NCBI GenBank assembly: GCA_964058805.1
Contig: CAXKVV010001662.1
Span: 1 to 30,155, forward strand
Direction of reading: 5' to 3'
Origin: Schoenoplectus triqueter
Lineage: Eukaryota > Streptophyta > Magnoliopsida > Poales > Cyperaceae
Length of the DNA: 30,155 bases
How positions within the stretch are numbered: the stretch's first letter is position 1; the number at the start of each line of letters is the position of its first letter. This document shows positions 1 to 8,705 of the stretch, in pieces. Made by a program: the position numbers and the translations under genes. The notes beneath the pieces are model-generated. The model was given only the letters and a program-made list of their open reading frames with translations. It searched no databases and was not told the origin of the DNA.

Positions 1-334
1 GGTTTTCGAGGGTTATGTCCGACATAACGAATCAAATAGAGTGAGGTTACTTACCAATGATTTCCAAAACAGTTTTGGGCTTGGGGCAAAGTTTCGTTAA
101 AACATATGATGTTTAGCGAAACCAAGAATCACATAGAGATGTGATTAGCAAAGAGTTGCTTACCTAAGATAATTAATAAACGAGTTATTCAACGATAACT
201 TGATTATCAATGAAAATAGGGATCTTGGTCCTAACTACAAACGGGAATAGAAAAATTTGTAGTGGGAGTTTTATTTGAAATAAGACATTACATGAACAAA
301 GCTAAAAATCTTTACATTTTAAATGTTGTATCAC

Positions 335-1004
335 ATGGCTAAAGAAACTCTTACTAATACGTTATGTGCGCTCATAATCATACTAAGACATGAGAAACTC
401 GAGTACGTCCTTAAATACACTAATCCTTGCACAGCCTGCAGTAGACTGCACAGCAAATGAAGTCACCATGTACAACAAGCACAAAGAACATGAGCTTGAT
501 GTACAAAGTTTCTTGGTCAAGAAATTTAAGGTGACTAAATCTCCGCTGAGTCATAAGATGACTGAGGGCAGCTCTCTTGACACTCACATGCTCCGTATGA
601 CGAGCGATGTTGAGCAGTTGGAGAAGCTTAACAGTCCGTTGAGCAAAGAGTTTGTTACGGATGTTATCCTGAACTCTCTCCCTCCTAGCTATTCTAATTT
701 CATCAGGAATTATTATATGCTGGGAATGGACAAGAGCTTGCAGGAGCTCAAAGGGATGTTGAGGATCGCTGATGGGGAGATGAAGAAGAATTCTTCTAAC
801 CTCATGATCCAAGAAGGTGGAAATAAGATTAAAAGGACGAAACATAAAGTGACTTCCAAAGTGGCGTTTAAGTACAAGAGCAAAGGGAAAATGATTTCTA
901 ATCAGAACACTCCCTAGGCAAAAACCTCTTCTACCTCTGACTGCTTTTACTGTCAAAGTAAGGGTCATTGGAAGAGGACCTGCCCTAAATATCTGGAGAT
1001 GTAA
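335..1004 (+). pseudogene. Decayed copia gag, upstream copy
   Basis: The likely start is the ATG at 335; its frame gives HEKLEYVL, a stretch typical of copia gag, before a frame change near 410-450. The next frame carries most of the capsid-like domain (MYNKHKEHELDVQ ... MTEGSSLDTHMLRM ... ILNSLPPSYSNF). A TAG at 915-917 interrupts it. Beyond that stop, in the same frame, is a complete CX2CX4HX4C zinc knuckle (942-983) that normally binds the element's RNA. The frame ends at TAA 1002-1004. The N-terminal half looks shorter than usual for the family, so an internal deletion is likely. All breaks are identical in the downstream copy. Confidence 0.85.
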
Positions 1005-1006
1005 GG

Positions 1007-3876
1007 ATGGGAAAGGTTCCCAAGACTTCAACTTCAGGTATTTTTATTGTTGAAGTTAACGTTGTTACCTCTATTCATGATTGGGTATTGGATACTGGAT
1101 CATGTGCTCATATTTGTTCAAATATAGAGACACTAAAGAATAGGAGAAAACTACAAAATAAGGAAATACAACTCCGAGTTGGAAACGGTGCACAAGTTGC
1201 AGCCGTAATAGTCGGAAGTATAGAGTTGTGTTTACCTAGCGGGCTTGTAATGGAACTTGAAAATATATATTTTGTTCCAAGTATTTCCAGAAACATCATT
1301 TCAATCTCATGTTTAGAAATGAATGGTTTCTCTTTTGTTATAAAGGACAATGGTTGTTCTATATATAAAGATGAGTTATATTATGGATCTTCTTTTATGA
1401 TGAATGATCTTTATATACTGGAAATAGACAAACCTATATTTAACATCAATAAACGACTCAAAACATCTCATGAAAGTATGACTTTCATATGGCATTATCG
1501 CCTTGGTCATATAAACGAGAAACGCATCAAAAGTTACATGAAGTTGGACTTCTTGATAATTTTAATATTGTGAATCTTGTTTACGTGAAAAATGACCAAA
1601 TTGTCTTTCTCCAAGAAGGGCGAAAGGACAAGTGACTTATTAGCCCTTATACACACAGATGTATGCAGACCAATGAGTACTTGTACAAGAAACAGTGATC
1701 GCTACTTTATCACATTTATTGATAATTACAGTAGATATGGTTATGTCTACTTGATGAGACATAAGTCTGAATCTTTTGAAAAGTTCAAAGAATTCAAGAC
1801 TGAAGTAGAAAATCAACTGAATAAAAGTATTAAGGCCTTACGGTCAGACCGTGGAGGCGAATACTTAAGTTATGAGTTTATAATGTACTTAAAAGAATGT
1901 GGGATAGTCTCACAACTCACACCTCCGGGAATGCCGCAATGGAATGGTGTTTCTGAGAGGAGGAATCAAACTCTGTTAGACATGGTTTGTTCCATGATGA
2001 GTAATACCACACTCCCAAAAATGTTTTGGGGGCACGCACTAGAAACTGCTGCACTAATAATAAATAAGGTTTCATCCAAGTCAGTAGAAAAGACTCCATA
2101 TGAGTTATGGTTTGGTAAGATACCAAATATGTCTTATCTTAAAATTTAGGGTTGCAAGGTATTTGTCAAACGTTCGACTTCTGACAAACTTGGACCCAAA
2201 GCTGATAAATATTTTTTCGTAGGGTATCCTAAGGAAACGAAAGGATATTACTTCTATTATCAGTCCGAGAACAAGATAATTGTTGCTCGTCATGGTATAT
2301 TTTTGGAGAAAGAGTTTCTCGCAAAAGGAAGTAGTGGGAGTAATGTAATACTTGAAGAAATTCAAGATACATCACACAATACAATATCTGATACTGATCA
2401 GATAAACCCACCACTTGATTCTTCGGCTAATGAGCATTTGGAAGAACCAAATCTACAAATAGTTGTGGAAGAAGTTCTAGTCCCGAGCTCATCTACTTCA
2501 ACGCAAGTTGAAATAGAACTAAATGCGCATACTGATGTGGATGAAGTTCGACAGCCTGAAGAACAAGTGCTACGAAGGTCACATAGGACAGTTCGTGCAC
2601 CTTAAAGGTACATGGGACTGCATGAAGTCTCAGTATTTGATGCTGAAGATCCTCTGACCTATGCGGAAGCAGTGGATAGACCCGACTCTGATAAATGGCT
2701 GGAGGCCATGAGATCCGAAATACAGTCCATGTATGACAACAAGGTTTGGAACCTGGTTGCACCACTTGTTGGGGTAAAACCCATAGCTAACAAGTGGGTT
2801 TTTTAAAAGAAAAACAGGCATGGATGATAATATGATTATTTACAAAGTACGGCTAGTAGCGAAAGGTTTCAAGCAAATTCTCGACGTAGATTATGATGAA
2901 ACTTTTTCGTCCGTAGCTATGTTTAAGTCAATTCGGATGCTCCTAGCAATTATCATATTTCATGATTATGAAATATGGCAAATGGATGTCAAAACCGTCT
3001 TCCTAAATGGAAATTTGGAAGAGGACGTGTATATGATACAGCCCATAAGTTTTGAGGATCCAAAGAATGCTGGGAAGTTATGCAAGCTTCTCAGATCCAT
3101 TATGGATTGAAGCAAGCATCACGGAGTTGGAATCTTTGATTTGACGAAGAAGTCAAACAGTTTGACTTCGTCAGATGCAAAGAAGAACATTGTGTATACA
3201 GGAAAACTAGTGGGAGTGTCATCGCTATTTTAACCCTCTATGTGGACGATATACTCTTAATGGGAAATAATATTCCCCTATTGCAATCAGCCAAATCTTC
3301 ATTAAAGAAAGTGTTCTCAATGAAAGATTTGGGCGAGACTGTCTATATACTAGGCATAAAGATCTATAGAGATAGATCTAAGAGACTTATTGGATTAAGT
3401 CAAAGTACATACATTGATAAAGTGCTGAATCGGTTCAGCACGTAGAATTCTAAGAAAAGATTTCTGCCAATGAATCATGGTGCACAGCTTAGCAAGACTC
3501 AGTGTCCTTTGACAACTGATGAGCAAAACATAATGAGTAGAGTACCATATGCTTCGGCTATTGGCTCTATCATGTACGCCATGTTGTGCACTCGCCCTGA
3601 TGTCTCGTACGCTTGGAGTGTGACGAGTAGATATCAGGTTAATCCATACTAGGAGCACTGGAATGCTGCAAAGAATATCTTTAAGTACTTAAGAAGAACT
3701 AAGGATATGTTTCTCATCTACGGTGCTGACTTGGAGCTCGTGGTAAGTGATTACACAGACGTTATCACCTCATATGAAAAATCATAAATAGAGGCGACGT
3801 AAAGATTTGTAAAATTGACACCGTCGGCAACACAGCTGATCCACTTGTAAGATCTCTACCTCAGGCCAAGCACTAG
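1007..3876 (+). pseudogene. Decayed copia pol, upstream copy
   Basis: Domains in order are protease with LDTGS (DTG codons 1091-1099), the pre-integrase motif WHYRLGH (from 1490), and integrase with catalytic D (1658), D (1847) and E (1955), the last pair 35 residues apart. Reverse transcriptase follows with YVDD at 3239-3250, then a remnant RNase H. Breaks include a frame change near 1530-1595, a TAG at 2147-2149, frame changes near 2800 and 3095, and TAG codons at 3443 and 3650. RNase H jumps from its first acidic segment (about 3750) to the C-terminal tail (3794-3876); by comparison with the second copia element here, about 100 residues are missing. It cannot encode a working polyprotein. 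Confidence 0.88.
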
Positions 3877-4004
3877 TTGCACATATCTTCTATGGGTTTG
3901 AGACACATAGGAGATTGGCTGTGAGATTTTCCTTTAAATCTGAGAGATTTATAGAATAAAGAGATTTGTATAAGGCATGGCTCAATATGATTGACTCCAA
4001 GCTT

Positions 4005-4015
4005 AAGTGGGAGAT
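4005..4015 (+). promoter_or_regulatory. Polypurine tract, upstream copia copy
   Basis: AAGTGGGAGAT lies directly before the LTR start TGTTAG, the normal place for the plus-strand DNA primer. It interrupts the purine run only with T residues, as in many plant copia elements. Confidence 0.85.
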
Positions 4016-5310
4016 TGTTAGTTTGTAATAATCTTGAAGTCAATAATACGATAAATTTGTTATATAAAGCTTTGTTCATGAATTGGATATTTAAACGATA
4101 TTTTGTTTCCTTGAGTATTATTGAATTTATGAATCATTCCGAGTTCATGACTGGAATTGTGAAACTTCATAATATAGAATATACTCTTAAAAGTCACTAA
4201 CCAAGGTAATTAGCAGGAACACTAATTAACCGTTATCAGGTTAGTATGTGGATTAAATGATGGTCAAGTTTTACAGACCATAGACAAAGAGTTGTCATTT
4301 TAATCACATAAATAGATGTTCAAGGAACATCGTATTTGATAGACCCCGAATGAAACATTAAATGGAATTGTGTTCGTGTCATTAATGTTTTCGTTCAGTA
4401 TTAAATTCTAAAGTATGAGGTATTCATCTTTCTTACATAGGATATGTATGTGTGTGATTTCTACCAAACGTTATCCGTAAAAGGTGGCTATAAAGGTAGC
4501 TCTTCGGTATACATAACTTATGCGGAGGAAGAGATGGTTTGCCAAAAGTACTATTGTCCCTCATATTTCTATATGAGTTATAGCATCACTGGGCCCCTTG
4601 ATAGAGTAAGATTATCTGCTAGCAGTATAATTACAAGAGTAATTATATTTGATATTTTACTCAGGATCAAGAAAAGATTAAGTTTGCAAGGATGACACAT
4701 ACCTACCTTGAAACTGATCTGATAGCTATGAGATAAAAGAATTAAACACAAGTAAATAGTTTACTGGATCATGATATTGTACAGTACATCATCATCTGTG
4801 CAATTGGATGGTCATAGTGCATTCTGCCAGATGCCTCCTATGATTATAGAAGTTAAAAGGGTTTTAACTCTATTTACCAACATAACACGGATCCTGTCGG
4901 GTCACACCGTATAGGAGTTAATCGGAGAATCTTATTGATTAATTATAAATTGTTTATAATTAATAATAAGATGGTTATAATTAATTATATATGATATAAT
5001 TATATTTGTCATAGAGATGACAAGAAGCAAAAATCAGATTGAATTTATAACGTGTTGGACACGTCGTATAAATTCGCCGAAACAACAACCGAGAAAAATA
5101 TAATTGTAGATGACAATTATATATATATTTGATTTGGATTTTAAATGTTAATTATGGATTTGAATTATGGGCCAAAAGCCCATTAATAATTAAAGCCTTA
5201 ATTAATAATTAAAAGCCCAAAATCAGAAAAGCCCAAAATCCAAAAGCCCAAGGGTATTTCGGTAATTTGGCCAAAAGCCCAATGGCAAACTTGTAAATTT
5301 GGATCTTAGA

Positions 5311-5380
5311 TGACATCATGCATGACATCATATATGACATCATCCATGACATCATATATGACATCATCCATGACATCATC
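5311..5380 (+). repeat. Six-unit 12-bp TGACATCA array in LTR U3
   Basis: TGACATCA starts at 5311, 5323, 5335, 5347, 5359 and 5371, exactly 12 bp apart, with spacers GCA, ATA or CCA joining the units. The array ends about 85 bp upstream of the TATA box, where enhancers usually lie. The core is one transition away from TGACGTCA, a bZIP factor site. An identical array is at 13010-13079. Enhancer function is inferred. Confidence 0.8.
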
Positions 5381-5464
5381 CTCAAGGGTATTTTGGTCTT
5401 TTCACTTTGAAACCTCCTTACTATTCACGAGGGCATTTTGGTAATTTGTCAATTCCATTTTTTC

Positions 5465-5472
5465 TATAAATA
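5465..5472 (+). promoter_or_regulatory. LTR TATA box, middle LTR
   Basis: TATAAATA followed by GAGGGG is a strong plant-type TATA element, located about two thirds into the LTR after the repeat-rich U3. Start of transcription is expected near 5495-5500. An identical box is at 13164-13171 in the right LTR. In a tandem array this middle LTR could drive the downstream copy. Confidence 0.7.
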
Positions 5473-5892
5473 GAGGGGTAGGGTGAGAGAAAAAGTTCCA
5501 CCAAATCAGTTATACTTTCTCTCTCCCGGTATACGGTTGTTTCAGAATTCACGGGATCGGTGAATAGTGTTTTTACGAAAGTTGCGGTATTTCTGCACAT
5601 TTGTGAAACAGAATTACTGCGAGTCGTGAATAGTACTATTTCGTCTTTTTCTCGGGTGAATAGTGTTTTTGCGAAAAACCGCGGTTTACGGTATTTCTGG
5701 CAAAAGAAATAAACCGCTCTCTGGTCAGTCCTGGTGGATAACCTACAGAGGCATCAGACGTTTGGTGCTCCGAGACAAGCCGATTTTCATTCCAATTGAA
5801 ATTTGGAAGCGAGGTATAACATCTTATGTTAATCTATTTAATTGTTAAGTAGATTAATATTTTAGAAATCAATCATGGAGTAGATCAATAAA

Positions 5893-6039
5893 GGTTTAAA
5901 GAGGTGTGTATCTCTCGGTAATCATCCGACACATCACTTTAACCCTAAGCTTAAGTTAGAAGTAAAATAATATTTTACCGTCTTTTGTAAAGGATTAAAT
6001 GTCTGTAACTCTCGGTTATTATCCGACATACTTTAATCC
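5893..6039 (+). repeat. Paired hairpin repeats in LTR U5
   Basis: Two diverged copies of a roughly 95-bp block stand side by side. In the first, GGTTTAAAG (5893-5901) can pair with CTTTAACC (5937-5944). In the second, GGATTAAA (5992-5999) pairs exactly with TTTAATCC (6032-6039). Inner stems TGTGT/ACACA and TGTC/GACA, and an apical TCGG/CCGA with a 7-base loop, occur in the same order. The third pair of the outer stem is T-A in one and A-T in the other. The same pair of hairpins is at 13592-13738. Confidence 0.65.
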
Positions 6040-6127
6040 CTAACTTAAGTAGAAGTAAAATTTTTTGTTCTACGGTCTTTCCGCAGCTTGAGCATTAATG
6101 GGATTTGGGCATTCCGAATCCCAACAG

Positions 6128-6139
6128 TGGTATCAGAGC
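6128..6139 (+). promoter_or_regulatory. Primer-binding site, initiator methionine tRNA type
   Basis: TGGTATCAGAGC begins one base after the LTR end (CCAACA-G). It is complementary to the 3' end of plant initiator methionine tRNA, the usual primer of copia elements. It fixes the end of the middle LTR and shows that a complete element starts here. Confidence 0.95.
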
Positions 6140-7133
6140 AAAGGCTCTCCCGCTGATTGATTTTCTATAAGGTTATATCTTATGCAAATAAGATGCATAT
6201 ACCCCGTATCAGTTTAATTCTTAGATTTGCAGCTTAAAGTCCAAACCAAATAAAATTGGATTTTCTTGGTTCGGCTCTGTCGACTAAGAAAGTTAAATTA
6301 GATTTAAGCTTTCTTTATGCTTTCTTTACGCTTTCTTTTCGAAAACTTTCGATTGTGTTAAAGTATATCTAAGAATGTGATGAAGCAATAAAGTACCTAA
6401 GTAAGAGCTGTTGATCTCCACACATAAAAGATAAGGTGATGTCAAAGAAAGATGGGAAGTGGATACCTTCGGTATTCTTTCTGACATGCCCTTTTACGTG
6501 TCCTGATAACTGGCCCAAAAGGAACTTTGTCACGTTACCAAATTACTTTTACGCTTTCGAAGCATGGCAAATGTAACTCTTTTGCTTTTTCGAAAACTTT
6601 TAGTTATGAAAAGTATATCTATGAATGTGATGAAGCAATAAAGTACCTGAGTAAGAGCTGTTGATCTCCACACCCGAAAGAGATGGTTCTGTCTAGGAAA
6701 GATTGAATTTAAAGTGGTCCTCGTGACCCCGATCTTTCCTGGGAGCCCCTTTTACGTGTCCTGATAACTGGCCGAAAAGGAACTTTGTCACGTTATCAAA
6801 TTACTTTATCGTACCAGAAGGAATTAACTGTTTTGAAATCATATAAAATGTTTATATGCTTTTTACGGTATAAATAAAGAACAAAGATGAAGTTGCAAAA
6901 TAAAGAATTGAGAACTGATAGTTATATATGTGACTGATTCACATATATATATACAAAATGTTTGTATGAGCAAGTAAATTAGATTTACTGTTTTGATATG
7001 AAATGTATCTTATCATAGATGCAAAGCTACTTCTATTGGATAGATAGTAGTTATATACGTGACTGATTCATGTATATATACAAAATGTTTGTATGAGCTG
7101 GTAAATTGGATTTACCGCTTTGATAATAAATGA

Positions 7134-7594
7134 GTAAATTAGATTTATCATTTTAAGGAACTGTGAAAGAATGTTATGTCAAAGAAAGACTGGAAAAGGA
7201 ACTTTCAATGGTCTTTCTGGCAGACGTCTTTTCACGTGTTCATAAGTCTGTTTAAAGTCAGCTTAATAAACTGACTAATTATAAATGTGTAAATTAGATT
7301 TATCATTTTAAGGAACCGTGAAAGAATGTTATGTCAAAGAAAGACTGGAAAAGGAACTTTCAATGGTCTTTCTGGCAGACGTATTTTCACGTGTTCATAA
7401 GTCTGTTTAAAGTTAGCTTAATAAACTGACTAATTATAAATGTGTAAATTAGATTTATCATTTTTAAAAAACCGTGAAGGAAGGTTGTGTCAAAGAAAGA
7501 CTGGAAAAGGAACTTTCAGTGGTCTTTCTGGCAGACATCTTTTACGTGTTCGTAAGTCTGTTTAAAGTCAGTTTAACAAACTGACTGCTTATGA
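7134..7594 (+). repeat. Three tandem 155-bp leader repeats
   Basis: GTAAATTAGATTTATCATTT starts at 7134, 7289 and 7444, a spacing of 155 bp each time. Every unit holds the AGAAAGAC...GTCTTTCT hairpin and then ACGTGTTC (CACGTGTTC in units 1 and 2). Each ends with an AGTCTGTTTA/TAAACTGACT inverted pair, weaker in unit 3. Units 1 and 2 are nearly identical and unit 3 is more diverged. Array expansion within the element is the simplest origin. Confidence 0.85.
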
Positions 7595-8033
7595 TGTTAA
7601 ACCCGAAAAATTAAGTAATATGCCCTACCTACTCTGTCCTCGCATACCATTGTTCATTGGCAGACGTGACCTACTCAGTAGGCGTCACCTTTTACCTTTG
7701 GTTTTCGAGGGTTATGTCCGACATAACGAATCAAATAGAGTGAGGTTACTTACCAATGATTTCCAAAACAGTTTTGGGCTTGGGGCAAAGTTTCGTTAAA
7801 ACATATGATGTTTAGCGAAACCAAGAATCACATAGAGATGTGATTAGCAAAGAGTTGCTTACCTAAGATAATTAATAAACGAGTTATTCAACGATAACTT
7901 GATTATCAATGAAAATAGGGATCTTGGTCCTAACTACAAACGGGAATAGAAAAATTTGTAGTGGGAGTTTTATTTGAAATAAGACATTACATGAACAAAG
8001 CTAAAAATCTTTACATTTTAAATGTTGTATCAC

Positions 8034-8703
8034 ATGGCTAAAGAAACTCTTACTAATACGTTATGTGCGCTCATAATCATACTAAGACATGAGAAACTCG
8101 AGTACGTCCTTAAATACACTAATCCTTGCACAGCCTGCAGTAGACTGCACAGCAAATGAAGTCACCATGTACAACAAGCACAAAGAACATGAGCTTGATG
8201 TACAAAGTTTCTTGGTCAAGAAATTTAAGGTGACTAAATCTCCGCTGAGTCATAAGATGACTGAGGGCAGCTCTCTTGACACTCACATGCTCCGTATGAC
8301 GAGCGATGTTGAGCAGTTGGAGAAGCTTAACAGTCCGTTGAGCAAAGAGTTTGTTACGGATGTTATCCTGAACTCTCTCCCTCCTAGCTATTCTAATTTC
8401 ATCAGGAATTATTATATGCTGGGAATGGACAAGAGCTTGCAGGAGCTCAAAGGGATGTTGAGGATCGCTGATGGGGAGATGAAGAAGAATTCTTCTAACC
8501 TCATGATCCAAGAAGGTGGAAATAAGATTAAAAGGACGAAACATAAAGTGACTTCCAAAGTGGCGTTTAAGTACAAGAGCAAAGGGAAAATGATTTCTAA
8601 TCAGAACACTCCCTAGGCAAAAACCTCTTCTACCTCTGACTGCTTTTACTGTCAAAGTAAGGGTCATTGGAAGAGGACCTGCCCTAAATATCTGGAGATG
8701 TAA
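8034..8703 (+). pseudogene. Decayed copia gag, downstream copy
   Basis: This is identical to the gag at 335-1004, including the early frame change (about 8110-8150), the TAG at 8614-8616 that separates the capsid region from the zinc knuckle (8641-8682), and the TAA at 8701-8703. A 175-codon open segment (8089-8616) is the longest piece. Gag would form the virus-like particle, but this copy would yield at most a truncated protein without its RNA-binding knuckle. Readthrough of the single TAG cannot be excluded. Confidence 0.86.
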
Positions 8704-8705
8704 GG

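Larger units (their letters stand above)
1..6126 (+). mobile_element. Upstream copy of tandem Ty1/copia LTR retrotransposon (5' end outside window)
   Basis: The window opens inside the leader of a copia element. The part present is the end of the leader (1-334), decayed gag (335-1004), decayed pol (1007-3876), a polypurine tract (4005-4015) and an LTR (4016-6126). Every base corresponds to the downstream copy at a constant offset of 7,699. I found only two differences, both inside the LTR. Domain order protease, integrase, reverse transcriptase, RNase H places it in Ty1/copia. Its 5' LTR and most of its leader lie outside the window. The LTR at 4016-6126 is shared: it is the 3' LTR of this copy and the 5' LTR of the next. 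Confidence 0.93.
4016..6126 (+). repeat. LTR shared by both tandem copia copies
   Basis: This 2,111-bp LTR begins TGTTAG directly after the polypurine tract and ends CCAACA one base before the primer-binding site. U3 contains five AAAAGCCCA motifs (5172-5285), a six-unit 12-bp array (5311-5380) and a TATA box (5465-5472). Transcription would start about 25-30 bp later, leaving about 630 bp of R and U5. U5 has an AATAAA (5887-5892) and two related hairpins (5893-5944 and 5992-6039). It matches the right LTR at all but two of 2,111 positions. Confidence 0.95.
6127..8033 (+). other. Long structured leader between primer-binding site and gag
   Basis: About 1.9 kb without a credible coding region separates the primer-binding site from the first gag ATG. 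It is built from repeats: a diverged direct repeat with a 250-258-bp offset (about 6358-6540 and 6605-6800), a hairpin pair with an ACTGATT loop (6923-6949 and 7052-7078), and three tandem units of 155-156 bp (7134 to about 7594). Five copies of a GTC...AGAAAG hairpin run through it. The last part (7700-8033) is also present at 1-334 in the upstream copy and contains a 17-base palindrome. This is very long for a copia leader. Roles in packaging, dimerisation or translation are possible but unproven. Confidence 0.8.

Noticed and set aside
420..1031. 203-codon minus-strand open frame (also at 8119-8730)
   Set aside because: It lies wholly opposite gag, whose zinc knuckle and capsid motifs are clear. 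The minus frame matches no family and is a shadow.
4444..4695. 83-codon and other small open frames within the LTRs
   Set aside because: Short, with no motif or family resemblance, in the non-coding U3 or U5. Both LTRs are almost identical, so their repetition adds no support.
6128..6139. tRNA gene at the TGGTATCAGAGC match
   Set aside because: Only the 12 bases complementary to the tRNA 3' end are present; this is a primer-binding site.
7134..7594. 155-bp leader repeats as a CRISPR-like array
   Set aside because: Units are contiguous tandem repeats without unique spacers, inside a retrotransposon of a plant.
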